This document shows positions 18,201 to 25,638 of a DNA stretch of 64,000 bases, in pieces (positions within the stretch are counted from its first letter, which is position 1; every line of letters begins with the position of its first letter). Where the stretch lies: the NCBI GenBank assembly GCA_002305925.1, contig DBRL01000017.1, positions 2,810 through 66,809 on the forward strand. Reading direction: 5' to 3'. Under the pieces are notes generated by a model that was given only the letters and a program-made list of their open reading frames with translations, did not search any database and was not told where the DNA came from. The position numbers were made by a program, and so were the translations under genes. The stretch is from Candidatus Peregrinibacteria bacterium UBA1369. GTDB taxonomy: Bacteria > Patescibacteriota > Gracilibacteria > UBA1369.

Positions 18201-18950
18201 GTTCCAGTTAATCCGAAGAAGCCATCAGAACTGCCTGTTGTTTATGACAGGTGGGTTGCCAGTCTGCTTAGACCCAGGATTAAACTGCCGAGGGAGTTTG
18301 TCAATGAGTATGTAGCCAATGAAGATAAGAAAAAAGTTTATGAAACTTATGTAAATGAGCAGACTGCCCAGGAAAGCAGCCGCAAGAATTATGACGCCCT
18401 GGTCAATCAGCCCCATCAGATGTCATTGCAGGAAGTTGAACAGAAACCGGTGGCTGGTACTGGTATGGTGGCTGAGGCCCTCAAGCTCCTGAAGACTGTC
18501 AAGTCGGTGGAGCGCGGGGAGATCAATTTTTCACGGATTGAGGGCAATACTCTGCTGGCCCAGGACAATTCTTATTTCAACGTCAGGGCAGGAAAGGCCC
18601 CCGGTCCGGTGCTGCCGATGACTTTGCACTTTTTCCGCGAGGGTGGAGAATTGCGCGTCAGTGCTTCCGATGGCTGGAACAACAAAAGCCCTGCCGAACA
18701 GCGCGACTGGGTAGGGGCCGGAGAAACTGCAGTCGATCAGGCGCTGGCCAGAGCACTTTCCAGACATACGGGACTGAATACCGATACGCTGGTCAGACCG
18801 GAGAAGGCCCAGCAGCCAGCGGCAGCGCCGGCCGCGACACCTCCGGCAGCCACCGCCGCCGCCCCGGCAACCCGTCCAGCCGCCTCTCCGCCAGCTACCC
18901 CGCCACCCGCGCCGGGTTCCGCACTGGCTCCCACCGCAGCGCCGAAATAA
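15231..18950 (+). CDS. Giant multi-module protein of unknown function (1239 residues)
   Basis: Not recognised. The ATG at 15231 (MNKPSDKQFFLEKRLLWMSL) is preferred; the frame is open upstream but overlaps the previous gene there. No signal peptide or membrane helix is visible, so it is probably cytoplasmic or exported by an unknown route. Charged helical linkers (about 25-70, 190-220, 350-375, 790-810) separate about six globular modules. Several modules share the pattern 'x-I-x-x-G-x-I-x-F-S-x-x-G-x-x-F' (for example CRIQNGRIAFSKDGQKF near 310, and FSRIEGNTLLAQDNSYFNV near 1104). The last 55 residues are almost only Ala, Pro and Thr. It lies between the pilus block and metG, in the same direction as both. 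Confidence 0.8.
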   Translation: MNKPSDKQFFLEKRLLWMSLLEGGPSTEPVPQQEAQNAQEKKEEIQYKEKLDAAKIDEIADRVLKLKTAPQPIVKPGEQGPATAPKFKQALNLALKPFEAELQVKNLDQFLLNGLLENLGKADQKIATMDFRENQDLNIFLRDKKIVSFSIEEGYWKFFDKAGKAVTADYALDGSKDNVEQVVLGKKVQEAKNRDKAAKEKQAADDKVEAERVKPENLEKVSSNYSLLLKGNQKMIDFIAGLAVSLLTDADSNAIAADQNAKVHYPITNDEIEAALTTYIEGYGKGDAEKNFAAFLEDIMKQGFTKCRIQNGRIAFSKDGQKFTSNPLGLEQGGQKVVLYAHPELRRVRAEEAQKKAAEKVEAGKPLQTPYDVAEQEAIKIITGKEKPDERDVNNANIDARYLPAIKSILAYPLNGRPVDVKIPFNDFNPLKCKYYAAADGSYVLSWDNGKGFSRYMPTVKGEPGLKEAQRYFVANLNNGWIFKEVQQANVRDKANFEFWGQRVDDGPKDVEGGGVYYELDWKGGDPDVKVYTERHGVLRVVIDRDNVGPDGVDHYEFRAAGFQDMMRTLKRLQRWAESEGTERDNLRDTERDARFFEDSVKGAMSYRSESMQRGAGKLLAVTSVNNMNPNGSFDSGPFDRGYLVDFDWMQKLDPPARLQIFRNGTGSFEYYLMPSQQKLGESAAGVSPRDAMTNALVLVAEQRQLLTTNGGEKQREKAFNDVLNATGPAYVLSGGVKVVAVSSSGDYYLSRGEGMTPVRFHFGSESSFNDGEFSRAAAQGYLVEKQDDVASKRGAEQQAKAPEQPLPLERLSVTLAPDAPKALPTRVPFSGERRQAVDAVLGELKGKSERGTPNYERLLQYLMIRLTAVEVPADTPQNLLVKGVFEPQAWKILAELTNVLGDPQSKEVQKLILNQLKGEKALKTIDQKSQISGTPELNKLHITRMYINGLLDAFKEDVWQGSAEQISKEARVQVEQAYRTNVLAEVGKIVPVNPKKPSELPVVYDRWVASLLRPRIKLPREFVNEYVANEDKKKVYETYVNEQTAQESSRKNYDALVNQPHQMSLQEVEQKPVAGTGMVAEALKLLKTVKSVERGEINFSRIEGNTLLAQDNSYFNVRAGKAPGPVLPMTLHFFREGGELRVSASDGWNNKSPAEQRDWVGAGETAVDQALARALSRHTGLNTDTLVRPEKAQQPAAAPAATPPAATAAAPATRPAASPPATPPPAPGSALAPTAAPK

Positions 18951-19008
18951 TTTGCCAGCGGGCGCGAGGTACAGTAGATTTCTGGGGTAACAGCTTACCC
19001 CTTTTGCC

Positions 19009-20526
19009 ATGTCCAAAGAGAACAGATTTTATGTCACGACCTCGATTGCCTATGTCAATGCCGCGCCGCATGTCGGCTTTGCCATGGAAATGCTGCAGGC
19101 CGACGCCATCGCCCGCTATCGGCGGCTGGAGGGGAAAGAGGTGTTTTTTCTGACCGGCACCGATGAACATGGTCTGAAAATAGCCCAGGCCGCCGAGAGC
19201 CAGGGGGTCTGGCCCCAGGAATTTGCCAATGAAATCGCGGCCAGATTTCAGGATTTGGCGCTGCGGTTGGGTTTGTCCAATGATTATTTTGTGCGCACCA
19301 CCGAGGAGAAGCATGTCGCCTATGCCCAGGAGATGTGGCAAAAGCTCGAGGCGGCCGGGGATCTCTACAAATCCAAATATGAGGGTTTGTATTGCGTCGG
19401 TTGCGAGAAATATATGACCGAGAAGGAACTGGTGGAGGGAAATTGTCCGCTGCATCAGAAGCCGCCGCAAAAAGTGGAGGAGGAGAATTATTTTTTCCGT
19501 CTGTCCAAATACGCCGGGGAGATCAAGGCCAAAATTTTGTCCAATGAAGTGCTGATTGTGCCGGAATCTCGCCGCAACGAGGTGTTGAGTTTTTTGGAAG
19601 AGGGCGTGCTGGACGTCAGTTTTTCGCGGCCGCGCCAATCGGTGAAATGGGGAATCGATATTCCCGGCAATCCCGATCAGCTGATGTATGTCTGGTGTGA
19701 TGCTTTAACCAATTATCTGTCGGTAATTGACCGGGAAAAATTCTGGCCGGCCGATGTGCATCTGATTGGCAAGGATATTTTGCGTTTTCATGCCGTAATC
19801 TGGCTGGGGATGCTGCTTTCCGCCAGTTTTGAGCTGCCGCGCGCGATCATGGTGCATGGCTATATCACTTCCGAAGGCCAGAAGATGAGTAAATCCCTGG
19901 GCAATGTCAAAGACCCCTTTGAGTATCTGGACCAATACGGCCGCGACGCCCTGCGTTATTTTTTGCTGCGCGAAATTCCCACTCTCGATGACGGTGATTT
20001 CAGCCAGCAGCGTTTTGAAATTGTTTACAATGACGATTTGGCCAACACCTACGGCAATCTGGTCAGCCGCGTGCTGGCGATGAACCGCAAATATTTTCAG
20101 AATTTCGTGCCGGTGGCCGGTGATGACGAGGGGTTCAAACTGAAAGTGGCCCAGACCTGGCTGGACTATGAAAAATTTATCGATGCCTGCGATTTGAAAA
20201 AGGCTCTGGAGGCGGTGCTGGCGCTCGGCTTTGCCGCCAACAAATATGTGGAGGACAGCAAGCCGTGGGTACTGGCCAAAGAGAATCCCGACAGACTGCC
20301 GGCCGTGCTCTATAACCTGCTGGAGCTGATCCGTCAGCTGGGACTGATGCTCTTGCCGTTTATTCCCGACAAGTCCGAGCAGATTCTGCGCATCTTTGAG
20401 GCGGGCTTTGAGTCGCGGGGTTTCCAGTGGCAGGGACGAAAAGACTGGGGCCTGCTGCAAAGCGGCCTGGAGCTGGGGCATTGTGAGGTGCTTTTTCCGA
20501 AAATCGGAGAGGAAGGGAAGGACTGA
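19009..20526 (+). CDS. metG: Methionyl-tRNA synthetase
   Basis: Charges tRNA-Met for initiation and elongation. The class I HIGH-like motif is in AYVNAAPHVGFAMEMLQAD (residues about 11-29), and KMSKS is in GQKMSKSLGNVKDPFEYLD. A zinc knuckle is seen in CVGCEKYMTEKELVEGNCPLH. The anticodon-binding helical bundle fills the C-terminal third. At 505 residues it lacks the C-terminal dimerisation (tRNA-binding) domain found in longer versions. The start at 19009 gives the expected MSKENRFYVTTSIAYVN. Confidence 0.96.
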   Translation: MSKENRFYVTTSIAYVNAAPHVGFAMEMLQADAIARYRRLEGKEVFFLTGTDEHGLKIAQAAESQGVWPQEFANEIAARFQDLALRLGLSNDYFVRTTEEKHVAYAQEMWQKLEAAGDLYKSKYEGLYCVGCEKYMTEKELVEGNCPLHQKPPQKVEEENYFFRLSKYAGEIKAKILSNEVLIVPESRRNEVLSFLEEGVLDVSFSRPRQSVKWGIDIPGNPDQLMYVWCDALTNYLSVIDREKFWPADVHLIGKDILRFHAVIWLGMLLSASFELPRAIMVHGYITSEGQKMSKSLGNVKDPFEYLDQYGRDALRYFLLREIPTLDDGDFSQQRFEIVYNDDLANTYGNLVSRVLAMNRKYFQNFVPVAGDDEGFKLKVAQTWLDYEKFIDACDLKKALEAVLALGFAANKYVEDSKPWVLAKENPDRLPAVLYNLLELIRQLGLMLLPFIPDKSEQILRIFEAGFESRGFQWQGRKDWGLLQSGLELGHCEVLFPKIGEEGKD

Positions 20527-20537
20527 TTCCCCGGGTG

Positions 20538-21101
20538 TTATTCATTTGTCTTGGGAGGAGTTGTTGGGGGAGCCTGTCCCGCTGTGCCGCCGGGAGCAGA
20601 CGCTGCGCTGCCCGGAGCTGCTGGCGTGCTGCTTTGCTGGCCTGTCGTGCTGCCCGGTGCGTTGTTGACCGAGAGTACCACTTCGATGGTGGTGCGGACG
20701 ATGACCCAGGCGAAAATTATTACAATCAGTCCGATCACTGCCCAGGTGAGGGTTTTTTTGGCGCGGTCAATCAGTTTCTGGTCGCCGTGTGAGACCACGG
20801 CGAAGAGGCCGGAGATGGCAATAATGATGACGGCAACGGGGGCGGCTACAGTGATCAAACCTCCGGCCAGCACCTGCAGCATGTAATTGGCGAAGGCCGT
20901 CTCAGCGCCGGCACTTTTCAGGGTTTCCGGGTTGACTACCACTCCCGGCGAATTTTCCGGTTTGAGATTGGGATCCAGCACAATCCTGGCCTGCAGGTCC
21001 TGCGGGGTCAGTATCTGGGCGGCACTGACTGCTGGCAGGAGGGTCAGTCCAAGCAGTATGCTGACAAGGGCGGTGGCGAATTTGGTGGGGAGGTTTTGCA
21101 T
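20538..21101 (-). CDS. T4SS_pilin/TrbC-VirB2-like membrane protein 5 (last of five)
   Basis: 187 residues. A signal-peptide-like start (MQNLPTKFATALVSILLGLTLLPAVSA) is followed by a short mature N-terminus. Then come two hydrophobic helices (about 78-105 and 118-140) joined by the polar turn SHGDQKLIDRAKKT, and a Pro/Ala/Gly/Thr-rich tail. The layout 'two helices around a basic turn' is that of VirB2/TrbC pilins and of the T4SS_pilin family common in CPR genomes. The start at 21101 is chosen because the signal peptide begins there. Whether it forms a filament or a small membrane protein complex is unknown. Confidence 0.75.
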   Translation of the reverse strand: MQNLPTKFATALVSILLGLTLLPAVSAAQILTPQDLQARIVLDPNLKPENSPGVVVNPETLKSAGAETAFANYMLQVLAGGLITVAAPVAVIIIAISGLFAVVSHGDQKLIDRAKKTLTWAVIGLIVIIFAWVIVRTTIEVVLSVNNAPGSTTGQQSSTPAAPGSAASAPGGTAGQAPPTTPPKTNE

Positions 21102-21123
21102 GGCGTTTGGTGGGTGGTGTTGA

Positions 21124-21756
21124 TTACTTGGGAGCCTGTCCGGCGGCTCCACCGGTAGTGTTATTGCTGCCGGCTGGTGGTGTGGCCGGCGCCGGCTGCC
21201 CGCTGCCGCCGGCCGCGGGTGTAGCGTCGCCGCTGTCCGGGAAAATCTGCAGCTCGGAGACGCCGATTACCAGGGCATAGGACACTGCGATAATGATCAG
21301 GCCGGCGATGGCATAGATGGTTACTTTTTTACCTTTCTCCAGCAGGTCGCCGTTGCCGGAGGAAAAGACCATCATGGCGCCGCCGACGGTGAAGGCGAGC
21401 AGGGCCAGGGCACCGCTAATGTTGAGCAGGATTTTGACGATTTCGGCCAGGGCTTTGGTCCAGGTTGTATTGGGGAGCGCGTTGACGGCGCCGATTTTGG
21501 TGCCGGCCATCTGTTCGGGAGTGGTTCCCTTGTAGTTGAACTGATAGAGCAGCTCATTGGCCGTGACCGGTGCGTCCTGGCTGGTAGCCGTGCCGGTGCC
21601 GCCCGCCGCGGTACTCGAGCCGGCGGGGGGGTCGGGGGTGGCCGGCGGCGGGGCGCCGTTGTTGGCTACACATATTGAAGGCAGAATCAGCAGTCCGACT
21701 GCCAGGGTGAGCAGCAATTTAGCAAAGATATTTTTTTGGGCGGCGTTTTTTTTCAT
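21124..21756 (-). CDS. T4SS_pilin/TrbC-VirB2-like membrane protein 4
   Basis: 210 residues. A signal peptide (about 1-31, KLLLTLAVGLLILPSICVA) is followed by a Pro/Ala/Gly/Thr linker. Two membrane helices lie at about 108-132 and 146-168, joined by SSGNGDLLEKGKKVT. The tail is again Pro/Ala/Gly-rich. The turn has the same N/G-x-x-x-x-x-x-K/R-x-K-K pattern as the four sister proteins. Its start overlaps the stop of the gene before it (21753-22184) by four bases. Confidence 0.75.
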   Translation of the reverse strand: MKKNAAQKNIFAKLLLTLAVGLLILPSICVANNGAPPPATPDPPAGSSTAAGGTGTATSQDAPVTANELLYQFNYKGTTPEQMAGTKIGAVNALPNTTWTKALAEIVKILLNISGALALLAFTVGGAMMVFSSGNGDLLEKGKKVTIYAIAGLIIIAVSYALVIGVSELQIFPDSGDATPAAGGSGQPAPATPPAGSNNTTGGAAGQAPK

Positions 21757-22184
21757 GACGGCACGGTGATGGAGGCGATGATGCGGACGATGGCATAGGA
21801 TAGGCTGGCGACGATGATGCCCATGGTTGCCCAGATTAGGGTTTTTTTGGCTTTGCCGGCGGCTTCGGGATTACCATAGGCGGTGAGCAGCTGAATGCCG
21901 CTGATGATGACAAAAACCAGTGACAGTCCTCCGGCCAAACCGATGACGGTGCTGGCGATGCCGGGGAGCAGGCGCGTTTCCAGATAGGCTTTGTTGTCCT
22001 GGTCGCCGATATTGTGGGGCAGATAGAGCTTTTGCTGGTCGGTGGAACCTCCCGGGATGATCGGAGGCTGGGTGACAGTCTGCGCTTCCACCATGGTGAT
22101 GGCCAGACTCAGACACACGTAGAGGCTGATCAGCAGCAGGCTGAAGAATTTTTTCTTACGGTATGTGCGGAGAGTTGGCAGCAT
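21753..22184 (-). CDS. T4SS_pilin/TrbC-VirB2-like membrane protein 3
   Basis: 143 residues, the shortest of the five. A basic start and signal-like helix (KKKFFSLLLISLYVCLSLAIT) are followed by a short linker. Two helices (about 74-97 and 112-138) surround the turn AYGNPEAAGKAKKTLIWATM, which is the most typical T4SS_pilin turn of the set. It has no Pro/Ala tail and so is the closest in form to a plain pilin subunit. Confidence 0.8.
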   Translation of the reverse strand: MLPTLRTYRKKKFFSLLLISLYVCLSLAITMVEAQTVTQPPIIPGGSTDQQKLYLPHNIGDQDNKAYLETRLLPGIASTVIGLAGGLSLVFVIISGIQLLTAYGNPEAAGKAKKTLIWATMGIIVASLSYAIVRIIASITVPS

Positions 22185-22187
22185 TTT

Positions 22188-22907
22188 TTATAATACGAAA
22201 AAGTTGGGATTGATGGTGTAGAGAATGATGGCTGTCAGGAACAGCAGAATCAGTCCGGTGATCGACTTGGTGATCATGTTTCTGGCCATGGTGATCTGAT
22301 TGGTGTTGTCCCCGGCGGTGGTCCACATGATACCGGCGATGATCAGAATCAGTACGGCCAGCAGGCCGCCGATGCCGGCCGCGTAACGATAGACCTGTCC
22401 CATGTAGAAATACAACAGATCGGTACCGGCGTCGCTCAGATAGACCATTACCGGTTCGCAGATGGTGTAGCCGGCTTTGTTTTTTTGGGCTTCGCTGATC
22501 TGGGCATTGCTCATGCCGCCGGAGCAGGCGCTGTCATAGATGGTGGTGCATTTGCGCAGGGGGGGAGGGGTGGTGGTCTGCGCGGGTGGATTAGTTTGAC
22601 TTTTAGCTGGCGGCGTCTCGGCGGTGGCTGTACCGGTGGGCGCGGTACATTCAATTTTGCGAAAACAGGCAAAGGTAAACTTGTTATCGGGGTTGCCCAG
22701 TCTCTCTTCGGTAATGACAACCAGTTTATTGGCAAATTTGGTATCCGGCTTGGTCTCTCCCTCAGCTTGCTGGTCGACCGATTTGCTTTGATAATTGACA
22801 AATTTGCAGACTTCTTCAGGCGTGAATTTATCTTCTGCCAGCGCGGTGGTGCTCCAGCCGGTGAGCAGGATGGTCAGCAGAACGGATTTTAGGAGCAGGT
22901 TTTTCAT
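22188..22907 (-). CDS. T4SS_pilin/TrbC-VirB2-like membrane protein 2, with Cys-rich domain
   Basis: 239 residues. A signal peptide (about 1-24, LLKSVLLTILLTGWSTTALA) leads into an outward-facing domain of about 125 residues with seven cysteines (for example EVCKFVNYQ, FACFRKIECTAP and KCTTIYDSACSGG). Two membrane helices follow, with the turn TAGDNTNQITMARNMITKS. The Cys-rich extension is absent from the other four proteins and suggests a disulfide-stabilised head. The spacing to its neighbours is three and seven bases. Confidence 0.72.
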   Translation of the reverse strand: MKNLLLKSVLLTILLTGWSTTALAEDKFTPEEVCKFVNYQSKSVDQQAEGETKPDTKFANKLVVITEERLGNPDNKFTFACFRKIECTAPTGTATAETPPAKSQTNPPAQTTTPPPLRKCTTIYDSACSGGMSNAQISEAQKNKAGYTICEPVMVYLSDAGTDLLYFYMGQVYRYAAGIGGLLAVLILIIAGIMWTTAGDNTNQITMARNMITKSITGLILLFLTAIILYTINPNFFVL

Positions 22908-22914
22908 GTGATGG

Positions 22915-23472
22915 TTATTTGCTGACGGTTTCGAATAGCAAATTTTGTATAAAGGAGACGATGAAGTAGGCCGAGAGGGTAATCACCAGTCCGATGATGG
23001 CTTTGGTGAGAATTTCTTTGCCTTTGTTGAGCTGGTTTTCGTTGCCGGCTGCGCTCATCATCATAAAACCCGCCACCACCACGGCCAGAAAGCTGAGGGA
23101 GGCGGCGGTGAGGGCGATCAGATTGATTATTTGCAGGATGAACGCTCCGACGGGATTCTGGCTTTCCAAATAGGCTTTTTGCTGTTCCCCCTTTAGGCCG
23201 ACATTACTGGTTGTCCCAAAAGTGACGGTGTTTCCGGAGGTGGTCTGGGTTTTTTCTTCTTTGATGGTCAGATAGTCTCCCACTTTGAACTGAGAATAGG
23301 TGTCGCCTTGGGTGCTGCCGGAAGATGAGCCTGAGGCTGGGGCGGGAGCGGCCGGGGGAGTGGCTGGAGGGGCTTCGGCCAATGCCGTGCCCAGATTAAG
23401 CAGTATCAGTCCCGCGATGGCCAGTAGCCGTAGATGCAAAAAAGGCAGCCCGGTTGGCTGTTTATTGGACAT
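22915..23472 (-). CDS. T4SS_pilin/TrbC-VirB2-like membrane protein 1 (first of five)
   Basis: 185 residues. A signal peptide (about 10-33, LRLLAIAGLILLNLGTALAE), a Pro/Ala/Ser linker and a short beta-rich stretch precede two helices (about 108-133 and 148-175). These surround the turn AAGNENQLNKGKEILTKAIIG. The start at 23472 overlaps the end of pilT by 11 bases, so translation is likely coupled to the ATPase gene. Confidence 0.77.
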   Translation of the reverse strand: MSNKQPTGLPFLHLRLLAIAGLILLNLGTALAEAPPATPPAAPAPASGSSSGSTQGDTYSQFKVGDYLTIKEEKTQTTSGNTVTFGTTSNVGLKGEQQKAYLESQNPVGAFILQIINLIALTAASLSFLAVVVAGFMMMSAAGNENQLNKGKEILTKAIIGLVITLSAYFIVSFIQNLLFETVSK

Positions 23473-24523
23473 TGTTGTTTTCGATAATTTCCTCGGGTAT
23501 GGCGTTTTGGGCTGTTTCTTCGTCGATGATGCCGCCTTCCAGCAGTTCGGTGATTGATTTTTTCATCGTCTGCATGCCCTCCTTGAAGCCGGTCTCAATG
23601 GCGGAGTTGAGCTGATGGGTTTTGTTTTTGCGGATCATGTTGGCGACGGCGCTGTTGTTGACCATGATTTCCAGACCAGCCACGCGGCCGTTGCCGTCCT
23701 TGGTCTTTAAAAGGGTCTGCCAGATCACCGCGCGCAGGGAAGCGGCCAGCTGCATGCGGATTTGGTTCTGTTGATTGGTGGGGAAGGCGTCGATAATTCT
23801 GTCGATGGAGGCGGCGGCGCCGTTGGTGTGCAGAGTGGCGAAGACCAAATGCCCGGTTTCAGCGGCGGTCAGAGCCAGGGCGATGGTTTCCAGGTCGCGC
23901 ATTTCACCGACCAGAATCACGTCCGGATCCTCACGCAGGGCTGAGCGCAGGGCGTTTTGGAAGCTCAGGGTGTGTGTGCCCACCTCGCGCTGGTCAATGA
24001 TCGATCTGTCGTTTTCATGGATATATTCGATGGGGTCTTCAATAGTAATGATATGGCTGGGGCTGGCGCTGATATTGACTTCGTTGACCATGGCGGCCAG
24101 GGTGGTTGATTTACCTGAACCGGTGGGACCGGTGACGAGCACCAGGCCGTTTTCGGAGAGGGAGATTTCTTTCAGTTTGTCCGGCAGACCCAGCTCGGCC
24201 AGAGTGTGTACGTTGGTTGGAATGACGCGGAAACAGGCCCCGATACCTTTTCTTTGGACGAACATGTTGACCCTGAAACGAGAGAGTCCGGGGGATTCAT
24301 AGGAGAAGTCCAGATCGAGACGGCGTGAGAATTCTTCCCGCTGCGGCGGAGTGAGTATTTCGGCGAGATAGTCTTCGGCCATTTTTTTAGACAGTACCGG
24401 GTGCTCCTCGATGGAAACCAGATCGCCGTTGATGCGCAGCACAGGTTTGCTGCCGGTGGTGATATAGATATCGGAGGCCTTGTACTGAACCGCTGTTTTG
24501 AAGATTTTGTCCAATTGAGCCAT
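23462..24523 (-). CDS. pilT: Twitching motility / pilus retraction ATPase PilT
   Basis: A hexameric ATPase of the secretion superfamily that depolymerises type IV pili. The 353-residue length is typical. An N-terminal PAS-like domain (residues about 1-100) is followed by Walker A GPTGSGKST, the Asp box IITIEDPIEYIHE, Walker B ILVGEMRDLETI, and the His box with GHLVFATLHTNGAAASIDRIID. LEIMVNNSAVANMIRKNKTHQL matches the PilT AIRNLIR-type region. It heads the run of five T4SS_pilin-like genes and is about 9 kb from pilC. Confidence 0.95.
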   Translation of the reverse strand: MAQLDKIFKTAVQYKASDIYITTGSKPVLRINGDLVSIEEHPVLSKKMAEDYLAEILTPPQREEFSRRLDLDFSYESPGLSRFRVNMFVQRKGIGACFRVIPTNVHTLAELGLPDKLKEISLSENGLVLVTGPTGSGKSTTLAAMVNEVNISASPSHIITIEDPIEYIHENDRSIIDQREVGTHTLSFQNALRSALREDPDVILVGEMRDLETIALALTAAETGHLVFATLHTNGAAASIDRIIDAFPTNQQNQIRMQLAASLRAVIWQTLLKTKDGNGRVAGLEIMVNNSAVANMIRKNKTHQLNSAIETGFKEGMQTMKKSITELLEGGIIDEETAQNAIPEEIIENNNVQ

Positions 24524-24598
24524 GATGCGTGTTTTGGTTTGAATATTTATTTTTTTGCCAAGTATCTTTCCTGTGGCGAAGTAATTGCCGGATGGAAA

Positions 24599-25165
24599 TT
24601 AAAGTTTGAAGTCGTCGGGATTGGCTTCTTCGTCGAAATGTGGCAGGACGTTTTCGATTGCCGCCCAGTCGCTGTCACCGGTTTCCGGAACCAGGATGGT
24701 GATCTTGTCGCCGATTTCCGCTTTAAAATATGTTACGGAGGCCAGGAGGACTTTGTAGGAACGTCCGTTGGCCATGACGCGGTACTGTCCGTCTTCATAG
24801 GTGAGCGTGCCGACTATTTTTTTGCGTTCCACCGGACCGATCTGTTTGTAGAGAAAGGTGCCGTCGGCGGTGATGGTCAGTTTGAGGATGTCTCCGGGAA
24901 CCAGCTTGGATTTGGAGGCGTAGTTGGCCGGCACCGAATAGACGCGGGCGTCCGGCCCGATCATGTTTTGTCCGTCAAAGCTGCCTTCGATGATATGTTG
25001 CTCGCCGACCTGTTTATGCGAGCCGACTTTCTCGGCCATTTTGGCGATTTGGCTGTTGCCTGTTTCACCCGCCATTTCGCTGAGCATTTGTCTGGCCGAG
25101 CGGATGGAAGCTTCGGCACTGTCCAGAATTTCCCTGATCAGGGCGATTTTCGATGACTTGGTCAT
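24599..25165 (-). CDS. Conserved hypothetical protein (CPR-type)
   Basis: Not assigned to a named function. It is 188 residues and soluble. An N-terminal helical segment (MTKSSKIALIREILDSAEAS, about 1-45) is followed by a beta-rich domain of about 130 residues (IEGSFDGQNMIGPDARVYSV; LVPGDILKLTITADG), then an acidic tail. The middle part looks like a small beta-barrel that could bind nucleic acid or a partner protein. This is only an impression. It has its own well-formed promoter (25198-25226) and probably leads the pilT operon, which begins 75 bases downstream. Confidence 0.8.
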   Translation of the reverse strand: MTKSSKIALIREILDSAEASIRSARQMLSEMAGETGNSQIAKMAEKVGSHKQVGEQHIIEGSFDGQNMIGPDARVYSVPANYASKSKLVPGDILKLTITADGTFLYKQIGPVERKKIVGTLTYEDGQYRVMANGRSYKVLLASVTYFKAEIGDKITILVPETGDSDWAAIENVLPHFDEEANPDDFKL

Positions 25166-25197
25166 GTGATATTTTTTTATTTTTGTTAGTTCAATTC

Positions 25198-25226
25198 ATT
25201 ATAGCAAAAAACAGCCCTTTGAACAA
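25198..25226 (-). promoter_or_regulatory. Sigma-70-type promoter with extended -10
   Basis: On the minus strand TTGTTC (25221-25226) and TATAAT (25198-25203) are 17 bases apart, with TGC directly before the -10. The ATG of the next gene is at 25165, about 33 bases downstream. Confidence 0.65.
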
Positions 25227-25277
25227 TTAGAAAAGCCAAAAAATCCGATTTTGCCAAGGTCAATTTTTGGGGCCGGA

Positions 25278-25637
25278 TCAGCCTGTTTTGCGGGTTTTGG
25301 CCAGATAATGGTCGAGCAGGTAGCGGCGGGTGGCGCCGACATTGGTAAAGATTCGGAAGGTAAAGACAAAAGCGGCGGCCAGATAGAGGTCCAGCCCCAG
25401 TTTGTCGCCCAGTACGGTGATCAGGACGGACAATACGATGTTGAAGCCCAGGCCGGTGATGAAAATGATACCGTCGAACTGGTCATTTGAGGTTTCGGCG
25501 CGGATGGCGCCAAAAAGGGCGTCCAGTACTCCCATGATGATCACGGCGGTGTATTTGGTCAACTCGATCGGAATGGAAAAATTGAGGGTCAGTCCGATGA
25601 TTGTGCCGATCAGTATGCCAAGAAAAGCCCAGGTCAT
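25278..25637 (-). CDS. sbp: Small basic protein (DUF1290 family)
   Basis: A 119-residue, very hydrophobic protein with three to four membrane helices (LGILIGTIIGLTLNFSIP; YTAVIIMGVLDALFGAIRA; FITGLGFNIVLSVLITVLG; YLAAAFVFTFRIFTNVG). The string ALFGAIRAETSNDQFD is typical of the small basic family found beside divIB/ftsQ in Gram-positive division clusters. It starts one base after the ftsQ-like stop, so the two form a tight pair. The molecular role is unknown. Confidence 0.85.
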   Translation of the reverse strand: MTWAFLGILIGTIIGLTLNFSIPIELTKYTAVIIMGVLDALFGAIRAETSNDQFDGIIFITGLGFNIVLSVLITVLGDKLGLDLYLAAAFVFTFRIFTNVGATRRYLLDHYLAKTRKTG

Positions 25638-25638
25638 G

